In this document: one piece after another, positions 31,391 through 42,346 of the stretch | Layout: the number at the start of each line of letters is the position of its first letter | Position numbering within the stretch: the first letter of the stretch is position 1 | Assembly: GCA_036925085.1 (NCBI GenBank) | Contig: JAUPFP010000001.1 | Location: forward strand, 13,541,854-13,605,853 | DNA length: 64,000 nucleotides | From: Brachycybe producta | Lineage: Eukaryota > Arthropoda > Diplopoda > Playtdesmida > Andrognathidae | Direction of reading: 5' to 3' | Translations under genes and position numbers: made by a program | Notes under the pieces: generated by a model | What the model was told of the DNA's origin: nothing | Database searches by the model: none | The model's input: only the letters and a program-made list of their open reading frames with translations

Positions 31391-31508
31391 ATTCGGCCAT
31401 GTTAATTATGCCATGTTGCGTGCACCATACTCTAATAATTAAATTATTGCGAGCGCCCTCTTGTATTTTAATTATTAGAGTATAGTGTGCACACCATGGC
31501 ATAATTAA
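31391..31508. repeat. short palindrome, 42-bp arms
   Basis: TTAATTATGCCATG at 31391 pairs with CATGGCATAATTAA ending 31508; ACTCTAATAATTAA pairs in the inner part. A loop of about 35 bp separates the arms. Confidence 0.7.
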
Positions 31509-31509
31509 A

Positions 31510-31770
31510 GTCGAAATTAATGTCGAGATTAAAGTCGAAAACTCTAGAAAAAGTCGACATGTCGAGATTAAAGTCGAAAACTCTGGAAAAAGTCGACATG
31601 TCGAGCTTAAAGTCGAAAACTTTGGAAAAAGTCGACATGTCGAGATTAAAGTCGAAAACTCTGGAAAAAGTCGACATGTCGAGATAAAAGTCGAAACTCT
31701 GGAAAAAGTCGACATGTCAAGATTAAAGTCGAAATTCTGGAAAAAGTCGACATGTCGAGATTAAATTTTT
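31510..31770. repeat. minisatellite, 39-bp unit
   Basis: About six to seven copies of a 39-bp unit containing GTCGAAAACTCTGGAAAAAG and TCGACATGTCGAG. The unit is 13 codons, so long spurious minus-strand frames run through it. TCGACATGTCG is palindromic, and a related piece is at about 31362. Confidence 0.9.
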
Positions 31771-31937
31771 TTTTGAAAAAGTCCATTGAAGGACTCCCCA
31801 TAGACGCAGAAGAACCACATGAAAGAACATAAGAAAAAAGAATGAACAAAAATGAACACCATATCGTTTTATCTGTTGCCTTGTTCTGTACCATAATATC
31901 TAACAAAGTTGAAAATGTGTTTGTGTGCATTATTAAT

Positions 31938-31940
<3 letters not shown>

Positions 31941-32027
<87 letters not shown>
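31941..32027. repeat. (TA)n microsatellite
   Basis: Uninterrupted alternating TA for more than 80 bp. Confidence 0.98.
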
Positions 32028-32030
<3 letters not shown>

Positions 32031-32519
32031 TTCACCAATCTTCGTCAAATTTATCAAGGGGGTTGGTGAAAGGTTGTCGTAAATATTTGATGAAAATTAC
32101 AAAATAAACTATGAAAATATAAGAGTTGGGAGGAGAGTAGGATTGGATATTTTTCAGTAAAAAGCAGCATAGGGTTCTGGGAAGCTGGGAAGTTCTGGTG
32201 GCATGGAAAAAAAATTAAAGCTACACGACTAGAATTGTGTTTTCATGCAGTTTAGTAATTGTGGGATCGAAAGTGGCAGATCATATCTACCACTTATTCT
32301 TCCATCTTTGGGTTTCAGAGATCAGATCCGTCAGTCCAGATCTGCTAATGTAGTCAATACATAATAAAATATGCAACTTTTTCATCAGATCTGATCAGTT
32401 TGTGATTTTTTTTTAAAAAAAAAAGAACTCTCAGTGCTGATTCGATCGTGAACGGGTAGCTTAACCCCCTATTTGCTTTCGGAGCTAACTGACCCAACTT
32501 GACATTTCTTGACTTTTCC

Positions 32520-33357
32520 TAAAGCCTCGTTTTCACGGCGATAGTTCTTTCGTGAGAGTAGCTGTCATGAAAATTGCGATAGTTCACTGTCTCACGATAG
32601 CAACTGTCTACATGTCTTGAAGTATCGTGATAGACATCGTAATGACAGTGAATGATGTTTGACACTACAAGACACACCACCAGTTAATAAATGTGGTTGA
32701 GTCAACAACCGTGTCGTCTCTCTCCCTCTAGAAGCCAAACTTCCCTACAAAATGAACATTTCCCTACAAGTGGTCACTCAACAACTAATTACTATTGCGA
32801 CAGTTTTGTATGCATGGGTGAAAGCAATCATGATAGTTACTATCACTGTCGCAATAGTACTATCAACAATCAAAGAGATATTGTGATAGTGCTATCGCAA
32901 CAGTGCGATAGTGACTATCGTGTGGACTGCATCATAAGCCCCGTTTTCACGATGATACTTGTCACGATAGTTGCTGTCATGACAGCTACTATCGCGTGAA
33001 CTATCATCGTGAATACCACATGATAGTCACTATTGCACTGTTGCGATAGCCATATCACACTATCTCGTTTGACTAGATAGTTGATTGTACTGTCGCGATA
33101 GTAATAATTGTCGAGTAACCGCTTGTAGGGAAATATCCACTTTGTAGAAAAATTTGGCTTCTGGAGGGAGAGAGAGGCAACACTGTTGTTGACTCAATGA
33201 TTTCTATGAAGTAGACGTCACACTGTCATGACAGAACTATCACGTTACTTCAAGACGTGTAGACAGTTGCTATCGTGAGACAGTGAACTATCGCAACTTT
33301 CATGACAGCTACTCTCACGATAGAACTATGGCCGTGAAAACGAGCCTTTACTTCGTG
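32520..33357. repeat. long foldback element rich in CGATAGT motifs
   Basis: Starts AAAGCCTCGTTTTCACGG and ends with the complement CCGTGAAAACGAGCCTTT. Arms of roughly 350-400 bp pair with moderate divergence, including AGTAGCTGTCATGAAA and GCAACTGTCTACA. GATAGT/ACTATC motifs recur more than 20 times. A third copy of the terminal motif lies near the centre (32939). No coding sequence is seen. Confidence 0.8.
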
Positions 33358-33768
33358 ATTATTTCAGATTTCCCAATGAAAAATTCAGCTACATTATTAA
33401 TAATAAATAGATAATCCAAGTTGTTACATTTATAACCCTCTAGGTCTGTATGATCCGTATTTGTTTTGCATTGAAAAAATACAGGGTGTTCCGTTCAAAC
33501 CTCTCCTATTTCAATCGATAAATGCGAACAAATTATGAAAAATGATGGATTGTAATTAGCACCAGAAGAAGAAAAAAAAACTGAAACAATTTTTATCTCA
33601 AGAATTTGATTTTGACCTCTCGCTCACTACGCAGCGTAGCGCCACGGTCACATGAAGCAAAATGACAACTCCACAACAGCGACCTGCGAGCAAATCAACA
33701 ATTTCAGTGCAAGGAAATTACCGACGAGTGTATGGAGGAAATGCACCTGATGGAACAACAATTAAGGC

Positions 33769-34230
33769 ATGGTCGCACCTTCGACTATTACTTTACTGGA
33801 CTGGCAACTCCCTATCTTCTCCATGTTAAAGCGATGAATGCATTCAATGCATGGTCTTAGGAAAAAGTGAAGCCCTTTGCAAAAACGAGACTTTCACGCG
33901 GATTTTCACATTTTAATTCTATTCTGGAAATCCAGTAACACACGGATAAAGAGTAAAATGCTTTTCCATGCTTTTCCTGCTGTGAATCTGGATGAATCTT
34001 TGGAAATCTTAGTGAATCTAGTACATGATTTTTTTTCAAAGTCTGTCCCCTTGAAATACACCCGCTATAAATACAACATGAACTCGTCCAAAAGTTGACA
34101 TTTTCGCTAAATTTCATATACCATAGTTCCGCTAGACTAGGCGAAGTTTCTAAAGCGACGCCACATATCAGTCGAACACAAAATTTCGGGAGTTGCCAAG
34201 TCCAGTAAAGTAATAGTCTAAGGTCGCACG
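33769..34230. mobile_element. inverted-repeat element inside the mariner remnant
   Basis: GACTATTACTTTACTGGACT at about 33782 recurs inverted at about 34198-34217, and GGTCGCACC pairs with the complement at the outer edge. Arms of about 40 bp. No coding content. Confidence 0.6.
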
Positions 34231-34263
34231 ATTCCAGAAGTTTCTGGCGACTGCAAGTGTTTT

Positions 34264-35208
34264 AGAGACCATTACCTCCAGAAATTTCTTGGCAAAATAT
34301 TATCAAGAGTTACCCAATGACTGCCAAAACGATTTTTTAAATTCAAAATATGTCATTAATATAAATTAAAAAATTAAAAATCAGTTGACTTCATATAAAT
34401 GAACTTTTATCAGATACATGCGCCACCAAACAACAGGCATTGGCAACAAAACCCCCCAAAGTATACTCCTCTACTCGAATTCTGGTGTTATCACCTCACA
34501 TTACTTTTAATTCCCTATTCAAATGCAAGTATTCCCTATTCATATCAAAGTACTATGTCTTTAATTTCTGAATGTTCTCACTTGCCCACGTCGCTCTCGA
34601 GTTGATTCGAAGGTTCTATTCAGTTGAATATGAATAAGGAATACATGTATATGAAATTAGGAATTATATAAATGTGGGGCGACAACCTTTGCCACTAACT
34701 TGAAGGGTACACTTTCGTTTCTTGAGATTTAAAATGGCGTTGTTAGGTGACTTATAAAAAGTTACTTCATTTTTAATTTTATTACTAGTGGGGTAATCTG
34801 TCATAAATGACGGGAGCAAAATTCACAGGCAATTGTGCACATGCGCGTCGTTTTTCCCTTTGTTTACTCCTTTCATTTCAATTTCAGTCACCCCTCCCAC
34901 TTTTTCCCCCTCCACGTTTCTCTCTCTCTCCCCCCTTCTACACTTTCCAACCTTTTCCCCTCTCCAATTTAATATCATGGGGTTCTTGGATGGAAAGGGT
35001 GCAACATATAGTTGACCTTGAGAAACGAAAGTGGTTCATTTATTCATTTAAATTTATATAAATTCCGACGTGCTTCAAAGTTTTTGTACAGTGTTATCTC
35101 CACACACACAGACCTGGCTTAATATATATATAATTTTTAATTTTAAAAGTCATTTTATTAATCTTTGGGTAAATCTTGACTATATTTTGACAAGAAATCT
35201 CTGGAAGA
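34264..35208. mobile_element. MITE copy split by a Helitron
   Basis: Starts AGAGACCATTACCTCC, as at 30335, and its right end (TTGACAAGAAATCTCTGG) is at about 35208. The Helitron at 34785-35117 interrupts it. Confidence 0.75.
34785..35117 (-). mobile_element. non-autonomous Helitron, second copy
   Basis: Shares the hairpin-CTAG end, the CT-rich interior, a TTGACCTTGAGAAA segment and the CCAGGTCTGTGTG start with the copy at 23394-23740. The terminal CTAG is followed by T on the minus strand. One base of the hairpin stem differs. Confidence 0.65.
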
Positions 35209-35280
35209 GTTCGTCGGAGTATTTCTGATATAGGCTGGATATTATTTGAGCTACCAATGGGGCACATGTAGAGGTCTATT

Positions 35281-35680
35281 AGACCCACTGCACACTATAC
35301 AAATAAATGAGAAATAGGAAAGAGGCTCAGAGACGAAGAGACAGAAGCATCGGTGGGCATGTCCCCCCCCCTCCGCACACTATACAGTTGTCTCTGTCCT
35401 ACCAAGCAGGCACACATTTCCCTCATCATTAGCAGAGATACTGTTTCCATTCAGTAGTTTCCATTTATTGTCAGAACAGAGGTAAACGAGACAGAAGAAC
35501 AATCAGTCGAAAAGCAATCAGAACGAAGGCGTTCACGAAGACAGGAGAGACAAACGAGAATCTCTTGTCTAAGGTGCAATTGTGCGTGCCATTATTCAAA
35601 ACGATTGTTTCCATTTTCCTTCACCTCTGCGCCTCTTTACTATTTCTCTTTCCTCTAAATAGTGTGTGGCGGGCCTTATA
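35281..35680. mobile_element. probable inverted-repeat element
   Basis: CACACTAT...GAAATAGGAAAGAGGC on the left pairs with GCCTCTTTACTATTTC...ATAGTGTGTGG on the right, about 45-bp imperfect arms. No coding content is seen. Confidence 0.45.
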
Positions 35681-36029
35681 GTGTGTGTGTCAAATAAATT
35701 GTCTGAGTTGTTCGTTACATCTTCTGTTGTTTCATTTTCCTACCATTCATACTTTCTGCCCAGCGATATGATAAAAATGTGAGAGGTTAGAACGGAACAC
35801 CCTCTATATCTTTGCAAGCAAGTCTGTTGTTTTACTTTGTGCTAACCCACAAACTTTAATTTTGACGTTTTCAATTATATTTACTTTATATAATCAAGTA
35901 AGATAAAACAGATTTATCCAAGTTTTTATCCATTATTTAACTTCGGGTCAATATGACCTGGAGGATCATAAATGTAGCTGTAACACAAAGGCAATAGGAG
36001 GGATAAAACGGGTGTGGGACATTTGCGCT

Positions 36030-36370
36030 AGACACTTGCCCTAAAGCCAATTGCCATAAAGATACTTGCCCTAAAACCATTTGCCCTAAAGGGACATTTG
36101 CCCTAAGACCAATTGCCCAAAAAAAAGACCATTTGCCCTAATCAGTAACTAGTGTAAGTTTGTCATTTGGTGTTTTATGGGCAAATGGTTTTAGGTCAAA
36201 TGTCCCTTTAGGGCAAACGTCCTTGTAGGGCAAATATCCCCTTTAGGACAAACGTCCTTGTAGGGCAAATGTCCCTTTAGGTCAAACGTCCTTGTAGGGC
36301 AAACATCCTTGTAGGACGTCTTTGTATGGCAAATGTAACTTTAGGGCATGTGTCCGTAGGGCAAGTGTCT
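36030..36370. repeat. foldback of TTTGCCCTAAAGG motifs
   Basis: The left arm has repeated TTGCCCTAAA; the right arm has TTTAGGGCAAA. The outer ends AGACACTTGCCCTA and TAGGGCAAGTGTCT pair. At least fifteen motif copies. Confidence 0.8.
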
Positions 36371-36761
36371 TAATGCAAAAGACTATATACTGGGTAAAAC
36401 ACGAGATTAGAGAAGAACATGCTAAAATTAATTTAAATTTGTTACACTAGATATAATGTAAAATTTTAAGCAAAAACTGCAACATTTTATTGACTGTCAC
36501 ACTAAATGACATTTGAAACTATGTCATTTTTAAAACTTAACATGAACATGTAAATACTAAATTGCGTTTATTAATATTATTTCTTTAAGGTGGCTTTTAT
36601 AGATATTTATTTTGTTTTTGTCCTCCCGGAATGTTAACAGTTTTTTCCTGACGATATCTTTAAAAATAAAACGTTTTATGATTGTTTGAAAAAGGCGAAA
36701 ATAGTTTTTCATGAAATCTCAACGGAAAAAACCTATAAACGTGTTATTTTCAAACTGCAAT

Positions 36762-36956
36762 GATGATAAGTCATGCAGTCCACTTACTGGTTCCACAGCA
36801 AGTGTAAGTTGCTGCATACTCGGGAAAAGTGAAATGCAGTGGTTGCCCCTTGCCTTCTGCATATGAAGATGAAGATGAAGAAACACACAAACAGCCATGC
36901 CTATACCAGGATTCGAACCTGGGACCCCCCAACCCATTGCGCCACCAAGGCGTCGG
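36762..36956 (-). mobile_element. tRNA-derived SINE with 11-bp target duplication
   Basis: On the minus strand the element opens with a tRNA-like head: A box TGGCGCAATGGG (36944-36933) and B box GGTTCGAATCC (36919-36909). A tRNA-unrelated body with CTTCAT repeats and a short TCATCA tail follows. CAAACTGCAAT flanks both ends (36751-36761 and 36957-36967). I do not know the family. Confidence 0.85.
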
Positions 36957-36967
36957 CAAACTGCAAT

Positions 36968-38406
36968 AAAGCGTTCATTTTATAAAAAATTGTCATGAGA
37001 AAAAAAAAACTTTTAACAATCCAATTTTAACAATCTAATTTTGAAAACAATTGAATCTTTTCATAACATTATTTATAAAAAAAAAACGTTTGCTTGATGT
37101 TTGTACCCAAATTTTACAAAAAAAAAAGAGTACGGAGCATAGTATTAGCCTACTGCGCCAGTGGGACGAAATAAAGATTTAAGTAATAATGGACCGTCCT
37201 CCACCAAAAGCAAACATGTCCTCCACACAATAAATTGTATAAAAACTTAAATACGTTCTTGGAGAATGGTCTTGGCCGGAGGACAGTTCTTGGAGGATAT
37301 TCCTGGCCGGAGGACAGACCTTCCGAATGGAGGACCGTCCTCCACAGGTGGCAAGCCTAATTCTCACCATAAGGGCTCGCATTAACAAATGGCAGGGCCT
37401 TATTGCAGCATAATGGCAGGGCCCTTTGAAATAATTAAAAATTAAAAAAACTAAAACTATTAGTAATTTTTTCTTCTTCGTTTTAATTTTTTTCCCACTT
37501 CTTCCGAGAGCGAGAGGCCGCTTGAATCCAATCGGCTGAATCAGCCTAAGGCCGGGCCTATTTCATCTTTTAGAATATTTCACCAAAAAAAACGTCTAAT
37601 CCTACTGCCCGAAAACTATTATAAGAAATACAGTATTTGATGTAGTTATATTAAATTTTATTGTTGTGTTTTAGGTTAAGAACTTTTATTTATTCTTAAC
37701 AATTTTAAGTATTGTGCACTTTTTGTTCTTCATTGCATATTTCTATTTATTATGTATGGACGTTTATTTATTTTAGCAGTAATTCAACTTGAATAAAAAT
37801 CACATGTATTTTATTTAATTCTAATGATGGCGTTATTATAGTAGAATGGAATGTTATTTTTCATGTTTATATCAGCTCTTGAATTGGAATAAACTGGATG
37901 AAATTGAAAACTACAAAATTAAAGTGGTATGTATAATTAAGTAAGTTTTATTTCAATCTTTGTTTTTATATCTGTAAAGCTAGGTGCTGACATGCAAACA
38001 TCATTTGGGCAATAGTTTTGGTTGCGCGAGTCACAAATTCACAATAAAGGGGTTAAGGCTAGTACATATCGGATTGTTTGTTGCGATACATTGTTGCGGG
38101 GCTGCTCTAATTCAATGTTGCAGGGCAGAATCGCAACTGACGCAATTCAGACCCGCAACATTGTTCCGTGACCACACCTAGTCAGTTTCTCTTCATCCTT
38201 CCGGCTTTCACCATGTAAATATCACCAGCGGAAGCGGCCCTTGCAATATTGGCCTACACAGTGATTCATAAAGAGGGGCAAATAAAGCAGAAACGGTGGT
38301 GGGCACACAAGCTCTTCTCAGCTGATAGCACGTTCGGTTTAAGCCTTTTGGATACCCTGAAATTGGAAGATGGGGCAGGATTTCTAAATTTCATTTCTTT
38401 CATTTG
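36968..38406. other. AT-rich sequence, no gene; GGAGGAC repeat patch
   Basis: GGCCGGAGGACAG recurs at about 37273 and 37307, with complementary GTCCTCCA copies at 37195 and 37330. A TTGTTGCG-rich patch at 38070-38160 is also partly self-complementary. No coding sequence is seen. Confidence 0.5.
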
Positions 38407-38563
38407 TGTAACAACCCAACTGGGCCCGTTACAATGCCCCGGTAAAACTGCTCCATCTTACCATCTTATCCTGTGGGGGCCGGGATTGCAGCAATAGCTG
38501 CCCTCTTGCACCGCCCGTGTCCCTGGGTGGCGCCGACCGTCGGAAGTCCTCCTCGCCGAATAC
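38407..38563 (-). mobile_element. fragment of family-A LTR (reverse orientation)
   Basis: Begins TGTAACAACCC like the LTR at 44997 and shares CCTCTTGCACC and the GGCGCCG region. It breaks off where a family-B LTR starts. It also matches the inverse of 41220-41364, including GGGATTGCAGCAATAGCTGC. Confidence 0.7.
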
Positions 38564-39296
38564 TGTGGCAACCTGGTTTGCTCTAATCAAATTTTTTGAT
38601 TGGGCAGACGAACTCCCTATGGTGGTCTGCCTGACAGCTTGCAGTAGGCTGTTGGGACGGTCGCCATTTTGGTGCCAGCATCGGGTTCAATGGGTGAGAG
38701 GTCAGAAGTGACCACTGTCCCCTCCAGGTGGAGTTGCCTGGAGGTATTAAATGGTTTGGTCAGCCATTTAATCTGGGCAGTGTGTTGGAGGCAAGAGACC
38801 TGAAAACACCAATGGTGGAATCCAGGCCGGCCTCCTGTTCATCGTTTCTTTTTGCCTTGTTGGCCATTAGGCCTTTAAATTGTATAGTGCTCCTGGCTGG
38901 TCGAAGTGACCAGCCAAGTTATGTATATATATATTACTGCCTGAGTAAGTGTAATTAAACACGTTTTTATTTAATTACCTTGTGTCCGTGTCGGTCATTT
39001 ATTGGGGAATGAGGGAGGGTGGGCTTCAGTGGGGAACACCACTGTCCTGTTTCCGGTGTGTTTCGGTCTGTACTCGTGTCGGCTCGCGGTGAAACCGGAG
39101 TTTCACCACGATATTCTCGATGTGGCGGCATGGTATTTCGTCGTGTCCATCGAGGGAGGCTTTGTGCCGGTACTATCCCAGGCTTTTAACCATGCCTGCC
39201 TACGGGTGCGGTCAGGTCACTGTATTGGAGCCTGGAAGCTGGTAAGTTTGGTTTTTGGTTTCTTGGTATTGTGATGGTCCAGTCAGGACGTTAAAA
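38564..39296 (+). mobile_element. LTR of Ty3/gypsy family B, diverged
   Basis: Begins TGTGGCAACCTGG and ends GGACGTTAAA; matches 5766-6547 and 55011-55800. A TGGAGGAGCCAGGTA segment follows at once and is a candidate primer-binding site (compare TGGAGGCGCCGGGTA next to the family-A LTR). This is the 5' LTR of the dead gag that follows. Confidence 0.75.
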
Positions 39297-39699
39297 CTGG
39301 TGGAGGAGCCAGGTACACGTACCCCACCTCTCGTACGATTAAACACCGTAGATTTGACCATTTATTCGGTCAAATAATCAAACAGTGTGAGTACGCTGCT
39401 GGGCGCGAACTTTGGTCCGTGGAACTGCGGCAGAAAACACTGTTGACCTTATTTGACCGCTTATTTACCATGGCGTACGAACTTCAGTCCATTGTACTGC
39501 GGTACTTGGTGGTGTACAAGGTTTTTACCGCTTATTCACCATGCGGTATGAATTTCGGTCCATTGTACCGTGGTGCTAAGTGGTGTACAAGGTTTTTACT
39601 GCAAGTACACCATGGGATGCAAACTTTTGTCCATGGTACCATGGTAGAAAGTGGTAAATAGATGGTGATCTCAGTGGGGTTGGCGCTCTCGGCCGAGTG

Positions 39700-40745
39700 T
39701 CCATGTTTCCACCGCCGCCCATCTGGTCGGACGGGCCAGTCAACTCCTTAGGAAGATAGTGGAAGTCCCGCACAAGACTGCCTGGGAGGCATGGGCCTTT
39801 TTGGTTACGCTCTCTGAGCAGCAACTCATGGAGATTGCTTACGAGATAGATGTCCTTCGGTTGGAAGGACGGCTGTCCCGGTCGGTAATCAAACCGCGGG
39901 TTGATCCACGGTTTTCACTGTCGCCCATGTGGGAAACCGCATGGAGGGAGGCACCACTGGTGCAAGCCCGGCTGGTACCTCCACCATAAGAAACCTGGCC
40001 GCTTCCTAGCAGATTTGGCCGGGGAATTCCTCCCGCATCCGGACAGGACCTGAGGGTTCGCATTGCGATACCCTTGGAAGCCGAGTCCATGTCTGACACT
40101 TCGGGGAACCGGGGCAGGCAGCCTCGCAGGGTTAGCACTGCTGCTTGAATGCCCGCTCCAGCAGTTCCTGCGGAGGTTCAGGCATTTGGTTTCTTTAACC
40201 CAGTACACTCGTTTGTCAATTATGATAGCAGAGATGATTTGGCACCTTTTCTCCATATGTTCGAGGCAAAAGCTCGGGCCCAGCGCTGGATGGATGAGTC
40301 CAGGTGCAGTTACTTTATGTACCTGCTAGATGGTCCGGCGGAAGAATATTATGCCCAGTTGGTGGAAACTCTTCCGGACCTCACCTGGGCGGAACTGAAA
40401 AAGGCAATGAGTAGCCGATTCAGTTCAGGCAATCAGGCTCATGTCTGCTTCTCTGAATTTGAGAAGATAAAGCAGGTATGCACGAGTCTTTGCAAGGGTT
40501 CTATTAGCAGTTCTTTGAACTGTCAGAACGTGTTTCTCTGGGAAAAAACGAGAGCTGTTGGCTCATTCGTTTTAAATGGAAGCTGCTGACGGCCATCACC
40601 GATCAATTTGTCGGGTGTCAGGCCAAAACGGTTGAAGCATATGCCCGTAGGACACGGCTTGTTGAAGCCGATTTGCTGATGGCCGGTAGATTACCTGCCC
40701 GTACACGAGTAGTTCCTCAGGACAGGGCTAACACCCAGACAGCCT
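39700..40745 (+). pseudogene. gag: Ty3/gypsy gag, decayed copy
   Basis: Pieces in several frames parallel the gag at 54341-56802: an AWAFLVTLSEQQLMEIAYEI region, then FGFFNP(V/A)HSF, FEAKARAQRW, YLLDGPAEE and LTWAEL(K/R)(K/Q)AM. A TGA stands where the relative has Trp just before MPAPAVP (40147). Sequence is lost after about 40745. The capsid-like retrotransposon gag domain is recognisable; the gene is dead. Confidence 0.75.
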
Positions 40746-40751
40746 GGCAGA

Positions 40752-41364
40752 TGACATGAACTCCCGGTAGGGTCACTGTCCTTCCCCAGGTGGGGCAACC
40801 TTGGGGGTATATAATGGCAGCCACCATTATATACTGGACAGTGTAGTGTAGACCATGGATCATCTAACGTCTTGCTGATGCAGGACAAGGTGGCCTGCCA
40901 CATGTTCATCTTTCCGTGTGTTCTTGGTTTTTGTGTTTCTGCTGGACAAGGATGTCCAACAGAATCATGTATATTAAATAGTAAGTGTTTTAATAAATAC
41001 ATTTATTTATTATTTTGTCTACACTGGTGTTATGTCTTTATTGGAGAAATACCATGGAGAGGGTGGGAATCCGGTGAAGGGAAGTCACTGTCATCACCAA
41101 CGTCCTGTTCCGTCCTGTCGGCCGGTATTTTGTGCAGGTTTCACAGTGGAACCATCGGGCGGTCACCGTGGGTTCTCGTTGTGGTTTTGTCGGACAACCA
41201 TCCGGCGATATATGGTGTGGCAGACTCGGGTTGGCCGGCGCCACCTGCGACACGTGTGCAAGAGGGCAGCTATTGCTGCAATCCCATCACGGACAAAGTC
41301 TGGCTGGGTGAGTTTGGAGAAAACGAACCCAGGGTATTTTAACGGGCCTAGCCGGGTTGTTACA
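40752..41364 (+). mobile_element. diverged family-A-like LTR, plus orientation
   Basis: Starts TGACATGAACTCC and ends GTTGTTACA. Shares CCCAGGTGGGGCAACC, the TATATAATGG region and the end with the LTRs at 44997 and 57876, in the opposite orientation. No clear target duplication, so its boundaries reflect rearrangement. Confidence 0.6.
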
Positions 41365-41626
41365 CAAGGTAGAAATTCCTGGCGTATTAAAAGGCCAAAT
41401 TAAGTGCACAATAGATTAAGTTGAATATTTTGGGCTTAGGAACCCCCTTTGGGTTGGTAATTTACAATAAAAGTGTAATCCCACAAACAACATGCATGCA
41501 CCCCACAAAAAGAAACACAGGTAGTCGAAAGGAACAATAAAGTGGCGCTTAGAAGGAGTGATTTGTCTTAAAATAATAAGATTATTTTATTTTGCATGAT
41601 AACTACAATCAAAATGAAAAAACAAA

Positions 41627-42346
41627 ATGCAAAATCACAACAGGCAACCAATGTTATATCAGCTTCAAAATGCACTTAAGTGGTCCATGACACGATCCAG
41701 CTATCTGAACAAACCAGGAGAGTTATCAGGATTGAAGGTGAAGACAAATTTTCATGCTAATGCGATAAATTACAAAAGGCAGATTCAATTGGAGCAGTTG
41801 AGAAAAAGCATTCGCCCCTGTATCCCAAAAACTGAATTGGACTGGGACTCTACTTCGGATACAGAACAAGCAGGTTGGTCTGGTTGTCAAAGTGCCACAG
41901 TGGAGAACATCCGTACGAGTCAGGTAATACATCCATATGGTCTCACTGTTTCTCGCATGCTACAAGCTCAAGAACCCGACGAATCACATGCAATGGTACC
42001 CATAAAAGAACTGAAATGCTCCGAGTGGGACTGGGACTTGCAGTTAGTTTTGAGGGAAAAGGTCCTCGAACAAATTGAGAAAACCCACCAATTGAGAATG
42101 GGTCTTTACTTCGTTGCTTGTGCGAATCAGAATTTAGCTTTTGCTTTTTGGCTTGATATATGTAATTTTGTAAAAAAGAAATTCAAAGAATTTGTTCAAA
42201 TGAGCCAGTTTCCGGTGTCTTTGCCTTGGTGGGATACCTATAGTGAGGAAGAATATCAGATTTGGTTAGAGGAGAAAAAACTATTAAATGAAACAAATAG
42301 TTTATGTCAGTTGTTGGACAAAGTAAAAGCTAGTCTCCAGGAATGA
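41627..42346 (+). CDS. unknown protein, first of an ATGA-coupled ORF cluster
   Basis: Open frame of 239 codons. The middle is acidic/Trp-containing (WDWDLQLVLREKV) and the C-terminus has WWDTYSEEEYQIWLEEKK and a helical end. I recognise no domain. Its stop overlaps the next start as ATGA at 42343-42346. Codon use is AT-rich. Neighbours are retroelement remnants, so a viral or retroelement structural or accessory ORF is the likeliest identity. Confidence 0.4.
   Translation: MQNHNRQPMLYQLQNALKWSMTRSSYLNKPGELSGLKVKTNFHANAINYKRQIQLEQLRKSIRPCIPKTELDWDSTSDTEQAGWSGCQSATVENIRTSQVIHPYGLTVSRMLQAQEPDESHAMVPIKELKCSEWDWDLQLVLREKVLEQIEKTHQLRMGLYFVACANQNLAFAFWLDICNFVKKKFKEFVQMSQFPVSLPWWDTYSEEEYQIWLEEKKLLNETNSLCQLLDKVKASLQE

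Larger units (their letters stand above)
33662..35263 (+). pseudogene. mariner-like transposase, only N- and C-terminal fragments
   Basis: From ATG at 33662 about 36 codons read to YGGNAPDGTTIKAW, a helix-turn-helix segment typical of the DNA-binding N-terminus of insect-type mariner relatives. The frame is then broken by an inverted-repeat element at 33769. At 35224-35263 the segment YRLDI..ATNGAHVEVY (with a stop between) resembles the C-terminus of the same family. The catalytic DDE/D core is absent. Confidence 0.55.
33482..35804 (+). mobile_element. mariner-like element remnant, riddled with insertions
   Basis: The ends CAGGGTGTTCCGTTC (33482) and its complement (to 35804) are each flanked by TA (33480-33481 and 35805-35806), the Tc1/mariner target. 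The inverted match extends about 30 bp. Inside are the first and last bits of a transposase and, between them, three inverted-repeat elements, one of which contains a Helitron. Confidence 0.7.

Noticed and set aside
31389-32069. Repeat proteins read from the 39-bp minisatellite and (TA)n tract
   Set aside because: The frames exist only because the units are multiples of three or lack stops; no conserved start or domain.
36897-36960. A functional tRNA gene on the minus strand
   Set aside because: The A and B boxes fit, but the block continues into a non-tRNA body and tail and is bounded by an 11-bp target duplication, so it is a SINE head.
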